DNA of 64,000 nt from Gaertneriomyces semiglobifer (lineage: Eukaryota > Chytridiomycota > Chytridiomycetes > Spizellomycetales > Spizellomycetaceae), in the NCBI GenBank assembly GCA_025558075.1, contig JAHLKF010000020.1, positions 304,073-368,072 of the forward strand. Reading direction: 5' to 3'. The position numbers and the translations under genes were made by a program. Within the stretch, counting starts at the first letter, position 1, and every line of letters begins with the position of its first letter. Below the pieces are notes generated by a model, which did not search any database, was not told where the DNA came from, and saw nothing but the letters and a program-made list of their open reading frames with translations. Of this stretch, positions 12,263 to 22,457 are shown one piece after another.

Positions 12263-13766
12263 TCACCGTACAATCTTGCTGGGAGGCAAGGGATATCGCT
12301 CCACAGTCTCAGGAGATAGTGATCTCCGTCGCGGCACCTGCGCTACACTAAGACTATGCTGACTTGTAGAACGACCAACAACCTTGGTGGTGGATGGGCG
12401 AGCGGGTAGTTTGCAACCCACGATGTAATACAATCCTCGTCGAATGTCGTTGAGCGCCTCAAGAGTCGGCCGACGCCAGCGCGGGTCAACCACCGCGTTT
12501 ACCACGGGATTGAACAATGCTAACGACGAACAACATGTGAATACAGAAACGCGAGTGAGAGGCTTGCCAATTACGTACCTCCTGAGACTGTTAGTAGTGC
12601 CCCCACCACATCGAACCATCTAGGGACGGGTCGCTGGTGTAGGGTGTTGATGATGATCTTCAAACACGTGGGGAAGAACGTAGCGAGGAAGACAAACACC
12701 ATGATACAGCATTTGCGCGCCAAGACTTTAACAAAGCGACATCCAGTCAGTTCCTTGCATCATCGGAAAACAGTTAAGCAAGCGGAACTCACGAGTGTCA
12801 GCGCTTGCAACTTTTTTAGGCGGCTTAATCGGATCATCTTCGGGAAAGTCAGGGCCTGCCCCAGCGGCCTTGCTCGCCGACGCAGTGGCGGTATCTACTG
12901 GATCCTTCGCACGAGTGGCATCGTACGGCGATGTCGTCGCGACGCTCATCAAATATCTTTTGACGGCCATAGAAACCCGACGGACTTTAAGCCAGATGGC
13001 GACGTACACGGCGACCACTACTATATCGGTGGTCATGCTGATTACGATGATCATCACGCTGAAAATACGGGGAATTATAGGCTCCGGCTGTGGCCTTAGT
13101 ATAGCACCGTCTGTAAACCCGATGAATAAGTCAACTTTGAAGCACGGAACAAGCCCTGAAAAGAGGTAACTCACAATCTGGAGCACAGTATATTCCGGCC
13201 TCATGCAACGCGATCTTTCCGCCGTTGTAAAAATAACCCGCTGCAATGAAAAATGCAGATCCAACGCCCCAAATAAGGCCTACGGCGGTCTGCATTCCAG
13301 TCCAGTCTTTCCCAAGGAGTATGGTGTACGCACGCTCCTGCGTGAGTAATCCAAGAATATTGAAGGATGTCACGGCAAAAGCGAAGGATGTAAAGCCTTG
13401 GAATTGGCACCAGCTATCGCTTAAATACCTGCTCGCACAAATGGCACTGGTGAGCACAGGTCTTGTTATTAATGCTGAGCTTGTGACATACCATCCGCCG
13501 CGCATGAATTGGTCGATGACGGATCCAAACTGAAAAATGTTGAGGCCAATATCTGTCAGGCACATGACAAAGATCATCCAGTTGTGCCATTTGTTCTGGC
13601 CTCTTCGCAGGTCGGCGGTTCTGAAGAAAACCCAAACGGCGAAAAAGGATGCCGTAATGCAAAAGATGTGCAGTACGAAGCCGATTGATAAATGTGTTAA
13701 CTGAAGGGTATCACTTTTGCGAGGTACGGGCACGCCAATCCAGTTATTTTCTTCAATCCCGGACAT
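12263..13766 (-). CDS. seven-transmembrane receptor (GPCR-like)
   Basis: Four exons, 13175-13766, 12793-13110, 12579-12725 and 12263-12519, join in frame to 437 aa. Seven hydrophobic segments can be traced: the first starts THLSIGFVLHIFCITASFF, the third helix ends in LTQERAYTILL (ERY-like), and the seventh reads ALFNPVVNAVVDPRWRR, comparable with the NPxxY region. The third cytoplasmic loop (between exons 2 and 3) is long, polar and Ala/Lys/Asp-rich, and the C-terminal tail is Ser/Arg-rich, as expected for a G-protein-coupled receptor. I cannot assign it to a ligand class; rhodopsin-like or cAMP-receptor-like are both possible. Its neighbour on the left is transcribed in the same direction. 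Confidence 0.7.
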
Positions 13767-14404
13767 TCTGGTGGGGGCAAGGTCGTCCTGGCGCGGGTTG
13801 CCTCCGAGAGGGCAGGACTATATAGAGAGAGCTGTGGCTGTCCGAGCATTCTTCAGCTTGTCATTTATGTTGTGCCAATATTTAGAGAGCACACCTAAAC
13901 ACAATTGGGTATTTTTAGCGCAAGCTGTAAAGGTCATGCACATTCATGGCCGAGCCGGTTTACCTTGGGCCTGCTCGTTACATGCACGGCTCAACGCGAA
14001 CGCGGCACTGACGTTGGGACCCCAATGAATTCTGGCCGAATAGAACTTCCTGTTCCTCGGATACCTCCCAGGTTTTGAACAATGGTCTCGCTGACTATTG
14101 GAGAAGCCTCATTCTTCCCCGCCGCCACTCACACACCCAAGGAATGATTAAATTTAAATGCAACCGATCGTAGGCCGCTACCGTCACACGCTGTAATTCC
14201 TATAAATATTAACTCAAATTTCGACGTATCGTTCAATTCCGCGGGTTCCAGAATAGGACTCGCTCGAATAGTTGTGGAGGAAATATGTAAAATGCCAGTA
14301 TACGCGCATCACAGGGCGAATAGAGCGGTCATGTTGATGGCATCTAACTGTAAAGGAGCACAGTGCTGGTAACGCGCCAAATACCAAAAAAAGACCAAAA
14401 TATA
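13767..14404. other. intergenic, no gene seen
   Basis: Between the receptor start and tRNA-His. It should contain the receptor promoter. AT-rich stretches are present but no ORF with recognisable features. Confidence 0.4.
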
Positions 14405-14475
14405 TGCCAAAGGGCGGAATCGAACCGCCGTCCTCACGGCCACAACGTGATGTGCTGCCACTATACCACTTTGGC
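14405..14475 (-). tRNA. tRNA-His (GTG)
   Basis: Read on the minus strand the sequence starts GCCAAAGTGGTATAGTGGC, pairs its ends through GCCAAAG/CTTTGGC, has a TTCGATT T-loop and an anticodon loop TTGTGGC, giving anticodon GTG (His). Box A TGGTATAGTGG and box B GGTTCGATTCC are intact, and there is no intron. Its 5' end overlaps the first unit of the minisatellite to its right. Confidence 0.9.
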
Positions 14476-14945
14476 GACTGGTGGATGTACAATGGTGATG
14501 GCTGCCACTATAGCACTTTGGCGACTGGTGGATGTACAATGGTGATGGCTGCCACTCTCTTCAGTCACTGATTGATGTACAATGGTGATGGCTGTCACTC
14601 TCTTTGGCGACTGATGGATGTACAATGGTGATGGCGGTCACTCTCTTCGGTCTCTGGTGGATGTACCATGGTGATGGCTGCCACTATACCACTTTGGCGA
14701 CTGGTGGATGTACAATGGTGATGGCTGCCACTATACCACTTTGGCGACTGGTGGATGTACCATGGTGATGGCTGCCACTATACCACTTTGGCGACTGGTG
14801 GATGTACAATGGTGATGGCTGCCACTCTCTTCGGTCTCTGGTTGATGTACAATGGTGATGGCTGTCACTCTCTTTGGCGACTGGTGGATGTACAATGGTG
14901 ATGGCGGTCACTCTCTTCAATGCTCGATGGTGATGGCTGCCACCA
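14447..14945. repeat. 47-bp minisatellite seeded by the tRNA-His 5' end
   Basis: About ten imperfect tandem copies of a unit of roughly 47 bp. Each unit has the core GGTGATGGCTGCCACTATAC or a decayed form of it, followed by CACTTTGGCGACTGGTGGA and TGTACAATGGTGAT. The best copies contain the complement of tRNA-His nucleotides 1-19, including box A. Other copies have lost the tRNA part (CACTCTCTTCGG...). The tRNA gene itself supplies the first unit. The long open frame across the array is an artefact of the repeat. Confidence 0.85.
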
Positions 14946-15914
14946 CCACGGCATGATGGATAGCCCGACGTCTGTGTGATGGCTGGCATCATCATTTCCA
15001 AGAGTCTCTTAATTTATTTCCCTGAGTAGCTTTAAATTTACGGACGGAGTAAGAATGAGTGACAACGCGCATGTTCGCAAAAGTTCACGAACAGTGTATA
15101 ATGTACAAGTCTGGCAGACACGATCCCTTTCATGGAAGGGATATGGAAATACGGGTGTGTAGGGGTGTTCTTCAGTTAAATTGTTGCTGCTCCCGTCCAA
15201 CTATTCGTAATGAATGAAGAATTGCGAGTGCATCGACACTTTTCGAGCAAACGTTACTCGACGCTCGTTAGGCTTTAATTTAGTGCTACCGAACCTAGAG
15301 GAGATACTTGTAGTCCCGGTCTTGGTGAGACGCTAATGGATATTGTGTCGTCTCTGCTATCTTATCTTGAAGCAGTCTAACGTCATGTCTAATAACAGCA
15401 ACATCCAGGGGTACTTGACGGGGTAAATTTAAGCGAGGATACGACTGCGCCAATAGTCATCTTGGATCCAGTCGAAAAAGTGCTGCCGCTCCTGAATGCA
15501 CGGCTAGCTACTCGTGACATTCATGAAAATACCAAAGAACTGTGCAACAAATGCTCATTTTCGAACCAAGCGTTCCATGATGCAGGATGGTTAGCCACTC
15601 GTTACATTCTCTCAAAAGCCGACTGGAAATAAACCATTGTGACAACAAATACTCATTGCAACCGACATGATACTGTCTTAAATTGGATCTGCGACTTGTG
15701 TTCCATGATGCAGAATGGCCCAGTTACACTTATCAGAAGGTTGGGCACAAAGGATTAGATGTGACATATTACATCGAATATGGAAAGGCCCATTCAACGC
15801 ATCTTCTTTACCGAGTGGTATAAGAAGCATACCGGCGGAGCTCCCGCACCGGGACTTGTATATGCACATGCACTAGGCGAACGCTATTGAAGAAAATCAG
15901 TCACTTGGAAGAGA
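14946..15914. other. intergenic, no gene seen
   Basis: About 970 bp of low coding potential between the minisatellite and the next 7TM gene. I see two similar stretches around 15530-15620 and 15640-15720 (ACAAATRCTCATT... and TTCCATGATGCAGRATGG), perhaps an old local duplication. Nothing else is recognisable. Confidence 0.35.
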
Positions 15915-17067
15915 ATGCCAACCGTCGATGATCCTCACTGTGTCTTCCATCTCGATGGTTCTTTCGCTCGATATGATGGGTACTTGGACGCTTGGGCGTC
16001 AGGTCCTGATGCTCCCTGTATTGGGTTGAACATTCGCGGGTTGAATGTCGCGTTTCCAACGCTTGGGTTAGCGCTGAGTATAGGAGGTTTGGTAGGTGTC
16101 ATTTCCCGTCACGTCGTCTCATTGTCTAAGATGTATGGCTGACCCGAATAATGAAACTTAGGCCTGCACATGGTATTTCCTGCTGAGAGAACGCAAAACA
16201 ACCTACAATTACACCTTGATGGCGGTCTTTGTAAGTATGCGAGCTGCTCAATACAAGGCTCCTTGCGGATCTTCTGAACTCTATGTATGCAGGGATGTTT
16301 TGGTCTGGGCTCATTGGCAGACGTGATTGCTGCAGCGGATGACTTTCAGTTTGGCGGGTGAGACTTGTCCTGCAGCAGCATACCAACGGAATGCGCACGA
16401 CTAACAAACATATATCAGACATCCCAACGTCAGCCATTTGCCAAAGATCTTGTACTATATCGCCTGCATGGTCCTTTTCTGGGCGGAAGGAGTCCGGCTC
16501 AATTTCATATTCATCGTTTTGCAAAGACCGCGACATTACACTCAAAAGATCGTTTACTCCGCGCTTATCTTTGCATCCATACTGCTCATTATAGGAGTCG
16601 CAGTTTTCGCCATTGGCGTCGTCAAAGGACGGGATTCCGCGCCAGTGCCTTATACCATGTTCTACCTCGTGTGGCTACTCAGCGTCGGCATCGCGGACGC
16701 CGCCATTTCCATCACCATCTTGCGCCTTTCTCATCGGCAATCCGCGATTCTTCACAAATACGACAAGCTCACGACTGAGCAAGTTGCCGCCTTCGCGAGG
16801 CGTTTCCGGATCATATCGATATTTCACATTATTTTCATTCTCGGAATGGGTATTCTATTTGGTATCGCGTCTGGGGGAACAGTGGGATATTCGTACTCCT
16901 ACTTTACCACACCGACCTTGCCACTGCAGGCAGTGTCCCTGCTCTGCTCCATGTTGGTTTTGCAAAAGATGGAGACAATGTCCCACCGTAAAACGGCAAC
17001 CTCGTCGGGCGTCAAGTCGAATGGCTCCACCCAAACAGGCAGCAAACAGTCTCGCGGCCAGCGTTGA
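15915..17067 (+). CDS. multi-pass membrane protein, probable 7TM
   Basis: Four exons join in frame: 15915-16091, 16162-16230, 16293-16357, 16419-17067 (319 aa), all GT-AG. The product is mostly hydrophobic: helices start around AFPTLGLALSIGGL, GCFGLGSLADVIAAA, LPKILYYIACMVLFWAEG, ALIFASILLIIGVAVFAIG, MFYLVWLLSVGIADAAISI, IISIFHIIFILGMGILFG and LPLQAVSLLCSMLVLQ. An N-terminal polar segment of about 40 residues and a Ser/Lys-rich C-terminal tail flank the membrane part. No family motif is clear to me; a fungal 7TM receptor or transporter-like protein are both possible. Confidence 0.65.
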
Positions 17068-17291
17068 GCGTATCGCACGCACCGTCTGTGATTTGCAAAT
17101 GTTACCTCAGTCGTTTGTTAAAAACTAGTATGATAAACAAAATAAACTTGATCCTTATATTTCGCTCAGCGACGCCTACACCCATCAATTGGGACACCTT
17201 ATATTTATGCACATAATGCCAAAGACATCTATTATCATATCATGGAATCTCAAATAAATAGTTTACAGAGTAGGTCCATCACATGGTTGCT

Positions 17292-20200
17292 CTATGGATC
17301 GCCCACAAGGCCTGCCAATGGCATCGTTTGAGCGTAGGCTCTCTTCCATGTATCCCTCATCGTGCCGACCCCTGCGCCGCCATCCTCACCTTCCCGTGTC
17401 GTTAGGGCAATTTCGACCATTTGTCGCACATCTGCTTCTCGCACCGGTTTCGTTAAGACCCTGGAAAAAGATGGCATGAGTAAGCAGGGACATCTCCCAG
17501 CTTTTACCTGGTGCGAAAAACTTACCTATCTATGCCTGCATCATAAAATTCCTCCTGGTCTTCCTTCATAGCATTTCCAGTCACGCCACACGCCCAGACT
17601 TTCCATCCCCACGCCCTGGCCCGAATCTCTTGAATACATTCAACACCTGTCATCACCGGCATCTGATTGTCAAGGAATATCAGGTCAAACTTTTCTTTCT
17701 CTTCATTTTCTGGCGCCTCGAAAGCTTCCGAAAGCTTTTTTAACGCAATGGATCCATCTTCAGCGGTATCTACAGTATGTCCCAGTCGTTTCAGTAATCG
17801 TGCCATCAGGAGTCGTGTGATTTTGTCATCGTCTACTACGAGTAGGTTGAGTTTGCGTTGCGTCGCCGGTACTTGTGCCGGCGCCGCAGTCGCCTGAGGT
17901 GCCGATACTGGCTCAGGGGGTGATGGTGATGACCGGCCAGGAATATAGGATCGCACGGTACTTGTACGGATAGCTTGTACCCGTTCAACCAGAGTGACAT
18001 CGCTATCGCCTCGCGTCGAGGTGTAATCCTCGATCTGCACTCGCACCTCCGGTATCGGCGGTGACGCAGTCCGTCGTTCGACAAGAATCTCATCTCGACC
18101 ACTTCCAGATTCTGGTGGTGTCGGCAGATGCCCGCTGGGCGAAATGACTTCTTCATTGGTGGTCACCGTAACCACCACATCTGGGCTTGGCGGCGGGAGA
18201 TGCAATCCCACTCGGAGTTCTTCATGGGACATTTTTTCACGGCCTGATCGCCCGCTTCTCCGACTACTCCGACTACGCCCAGAACGCGTTGATGACGGGG
18301 AGACGGACCTGGTGTGTGGGGGTATCAGGCCGTTGTCATTGTCATCGCCCGTACTTGAATGTATCGGCGTAGATGGAGCCCCATTCTGCGCCTTGTTCAA
18401 AGGGGTCATGCCCGCCATGCCCGCCAGGGCAGGGAGGTACGGTTCAGCTGGGATATCCTCTTCAACATTTAACCGCACCTTTTTCCACTGATTCCGCTTG
18501 CTGGTAGGCTCAGGGTTGATCTCGCGTGGCGGTTCAGTTGGACTCTCTACTTTGAGCAAGTTATTGTCCTGAGTTGTCTCCCTATCTTGTAGGCCAAGTG
18601 GCAGCTCTACCCAGAAAATGGATCCAACTCCCAGCCGTGATTGTACACCTAACCGACCACCTGATAGCTTTACAATATGGCGCACCAAAGCAAGACCAAG
18701 CCCGGTGCCCTTCCCCCCTGACGGCGACCTTCTTCCGTTTGCACATATGGAGAAAACAATCGGTTGTCTATGAGTTCACATCGACGGATACCCACACCCG
18801 TATCGTGGACTTCCATGCCTAAGGAAGATTGAGAGACCATAAGTAAATGTTCACAATAGCTACCCAAAACGCCGGTGTCCTTACGTATGATGGCGACGTT
18901 CGGATTGTTCAATGGTTCAGGTTCCTCCATTTCATATTTGTCACTCCTGTCGCTACCGCTAAAGCTTGAAATGCTAGTACTTCTCCGTCTCCTTCTTGTG
19001 GGAATCAGCAAATGTTCACCCTCAACCGGATAGAGAAGCTGCGTGATGACCTTGACGGTTCCACCAGCGTTCGTGAATTTGCAGGCATTAGAAGTAAGGT
19101 TTGACAGTACTTGTCGCAATCGCATCTCGTCCCCAATAAGGACTTTGCTCTCGCAGAGAGCATCAATGCGATCATCCAAGACAGTCGTCAAAATCAAGCC
19201 CCGGTTCTCAGCTACCGCTCGCGCAGAAACAAAGATGGAGCGAACGACCTTGTGAAAGTCAAAAGGGCTATGCGTGCATGCAAGCTTTCCATCTTCCATC
19301 CGGTTAAAGTCAAGTACATCGTTCAGCACTTTGGCCATCATTCCAAGAGAGCCTGTAAGCGCATCCACAACTTCTCGCTGATCTCTGTCGCAAGAATCGA
19401 ATACGCCCTCCCCTGCCAAATTTTGAATTGCTAACAAGGCAGCATTCAAGGGCACCCGCACTTCGTGAAAGATATAGCTTACAAAGCGCTTCTTTGAGTC
19501 AGCTGCTTTGTGCTCAAGATGCTGGGCTTTCTGCGTCGCTCTATACTGCAACTTCAATTGGTCGCGTATCAGGAACGTACGCCTATCAATCTAAGGTAAA
19601 TACAAAAGTTCCGACACGTTGTGTTTCAGTAAGAGCCGAAAAAGGAAATTCGCACATACCGCTCTACCCTTTCTTGAGAGTAAGACATGATATTGACGAA
19701 GATCATAAAGGTGAGGAACACAATGAGGTTGCGAACCCATGGCGTCCGTTCAGGAATGATTGTCGCTCCAAGACAGGCGCTGTACAACAAAGATCCAACA
19801 GCAGCCCACAAACGAGACTGCTTCAGCGCAAAGAGTGCCACTACAGGGAAAGCCGCGGCGTAGTATAACATGGTACCAAAATCCTTATTTCCGCAGTTTC
19901 CTCCTCCAAAGCCTCGACGGTCGGTCTCATTGACTTGAAAGAAGTCACAGATTTTCATTTCCACAGCAAATATAACTGGCCAAGACCAGGTCGTACACAA
20001 GACAATGCATTGCCACGAAAAGTTCCGATGTCTTGGTACATCCAATATGACCATAATGGGAACCATGAGCGCAAAAATGCCGACGACGCCGATATATGCG
20101 TAGTAGTCATATATGATCCACGGTCGTGGTATTAGCGCAAGTGCGAGGATCCAGGACAGAAGGACAAACACCGTTGCCATCAAAGCCAAGGGCTTTCTCA

Positions 20201-20754
20201 TATACCAAGACTAACACGAAGAGGTTGGTTAATTTCGTGATCACTGTCGCCCAAATGAACCAAAAACAAACCTCCTTTTGATAATGTCGCTCTACGCCCT
20301 TGTCGTCAAAGCTAAGGTCAAAATATCTCTGTATCTTGGACCACACGCCATGGCGTAGGGCTCGTATGTACCAGCTGGTGAACCATCTTCCTGACGTCTG
20401 CGACAACTCGCTCCAACCCCCATCATAATCTGGATCATGAGTTCCCTGAGAAGGCGATTTTGTAGAGGATGTTGCAGAAGACCTTCTTCGTGATCCAGTT
20501 GTAGATACGGCTGCAGGTAGCAGGAGGCTGTCCACGATGACTTCGTCGGCGGGCTCTTCATCCTCCTCTCTGCTACTCCTGCGCTTATTCGGATCCCGCG
20601 GTACTGGCGGGGTTGACTCGGATGAGGAGAAATCCACCAGGTAGCTTTCTGAAGGGAGACTCGCGGGCAAATGCAATGTTTTCAGTCTACGAATGAGCTT
20701 ATCGAATCGGTCTCTCCATTTAAAATGAATATTTCGCCCGGAAGACTCGGACAT
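17292..20754 (-). CDS. membrane-bound hybrid histidine kinase, with one-base frameshift
   Basis: Two-component sensor kinase. Exons 20272-20754, 19660-20210, 17526-19582 and 17292-17460. Exon 1 is an acidic/Ser-rich cytoplasmic start; exon 2 encodes about six membrane helices (ALMATVFVLLSWILALALI and following). The HisKA box is SYIFHEVRVPLNA (phospho-acceptor His about residue 384), the N box LSNLTSNACKFTNAGG, the G1 box VHDTGVGI and the G2 box GTGLGLALVRHIV. A receiver domain follows after a 200-residue Ser/Pro linker: LLVVDDDKITR, phospho-acceptor Asp in IFLDNQMPVMTG, and conserved Lys in VLTKPVREAD. The reading frame breaks between EEGRRQGG and GTGLGL, at a run of six C (plus strand 18713-18718). 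No intron can explain it; one extra base would restore it. A sequencing error in the homopolymer or a young null allele are both possible. Confidence 0.85.
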
Positions 20755-21811
20755 GCTGAATATATGTAGGCTTGGGATGGGTCGTTAGGTTTAACGTGCT
20801 AGCGCCCACGAACGGCAAGCCAGGTGGTGGTAGACGGCTATGGTCAATTTGAATGCACCCAGGTGAGTTAGGTCCTTTGAGGATGTTGGGATATCAAAGA
20901 GTGAGCCTTCCTGGGTTGTTTGTAAAGTTTGGTTTCCACACAGCAAAAAGGCAATTCCCACTCAGCAGGGGTGCGTTGAATCACTGATTGATGATTCGAT
21001 TTCCCGCGTCCAGATCCCCTTAACCAACCTATCTTTTGGCTTCCGTTTTCCGAGACCTCCGGGTTCGTAGTACGGTTTCCCTCCTCCTCGTCTGGTGGTA
21101 CCTTTGTGAGATCAGCCGGGTCCTGATGACTGTGAGTGTGCCAGCCCCTTGCCTTTCGCTTGTCCTTTCAACAGTCTTTTAGGGTGTCCGTCAACAGAGG
21201 GTTACTATCCATTCGCTTGGGGGTAGCCGTCAGACGTCCTTCAGACCCCGGAAAAAGCAAAGGGCACAGCGACGAGCAGCGAAGCGGGACGACCGACGGA
21301 ACTTTCGATAACTACGCGTCATATTGCCTTATTAGGAAATGTGACTCACTTTGCGCGTACCCGCGTTCCGCTCGCTTGAATTAATGAATCGGCATTTGAT
21401 CATTTGATTCAAGATGGATTGGAGTATTGACATGAACATGCAAGCCACGGATCGCGCATCGCGTGTATTTGTGTGGCACACGTTGGCTAATCACTGGCAA
21501 ACCTTGTTCCGTTTTCGGACAATTGGACGACTGTGCGACGACACAAGTTTACATGCTGCATATCAGCCCGTCCGATGACTGTGCCTTTGTGCTGATGAGG
21601 TAAGCAGAACTCCGCGCCGCGTTCGTGCCATGGAAGTTTAAAAATCTTCGCCCTCTGCCAGCTGCTTCTTCACAACAGCGGCCCGCCCTAGGAACATCAA
21701 GATGTTGGTTGGGGTCGAATATAAAAAACGTTGACAGCAGGTCAGCGAACCACACAGAAGAGAACCTGTATACCGAATTTGAAGTAGCCGCAACGCCCGA
21801 CCGACGTCAAG
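20755..21811. other. intergenic, divergent promoters
   Basis: About 1.06 kb between the histidine kinase (leftward) and the secreted protein gene (rightward). It should contain both promoters. A TATAAA-like AATATAAAAAA lies near 21718, about 95 bp before the ATG of the small protein. No other gene seen. Confidence 0.4.
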
Positions 21812-22276
21812 ATGATGCTTCTCAACCAGCTATCTGCCGTATTGGCTAGTCTCGCTGTTATCAGCTCTCCCGCACCCACGACGACGACGGCGCCCTCCTC
21901 CGCAAGCTTGGGGTCTCGCCAGGTCGACACGGACGCATTTCAATGCATAAATTCCTTTGAGGCTGCCGTATCTCAAATCATGACATGTGAGACGACATAT
22001 ACCACCAAGGCCTCTGTCGCGGAATGCTGTTGTCCTACTATATCCGACATGGCAACTCTGATGGATACGGTCTGTTACGAAGCTTTGAAGGACACTGGTG
22101 GAATCAGGGGGACCCTTGACGAGATGCATGACCAGCTCCGCATCGCACGGGAAGCTTGCGCTGCCAAAGACTACGAGAAAGCCTACAGCATCATGGCCAA
22201 TGATGCCAGTGGCACATCCGTACGTTGGGTTCTCGGCGGAGTGACAATGGTTGGGACATTACTTGCCGTCTTGTGA
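21812..22276 (+). CDS. small secreted Cys-rich protein, probably GPI-anchored
   Basis: Single-exon gene of 154 aa. It has an N-terminal signal peptide (MMLLNQLSAVLASLAVISSP), a short Thr/Pro/Ser-rich spacer, a central domain with seven Cys including a CCC cluster (AECCCPTIS), and a hydrophobic C-terminus (WVLGGVTMVGTLLAVL) preceded by small residues, as in a GPI attachment signal. I do not recognise the family. The product would be a cell-surface or wall protein. The first of two adjacent ATGs is used. Confidence 0.7.
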   Translation: MMLLNQLSAVLASLAVISSPAPTTTTAPSSASLGSRQVDTDAFQCINSFEAAVSQIMTCETTYTTKASVAECCCPTISDMATLMDTVCYEALKDTGGIRGTLDEMHDQLRIAREACAAKDYEKAYSIMANDASGTSVRWVLGGVTMVGTLLAVL

Positions 22277-22457
22277 ATGGCGGACATAGTGTAATGTTTA
22301 GCGTTGTAGGTAGCTAGCATTAGCTCCCGAGAAAGGCGCACGCGCAGCAGGCTGAGCTTGGTGGCCGGGAAGTATAAACAAGTGTGCCTCATGAAAGTCT
22401 TTGAAAGAAATCATAAAATCATGTATATTCCCACATCAAAATGCGCACTGCTGTCTG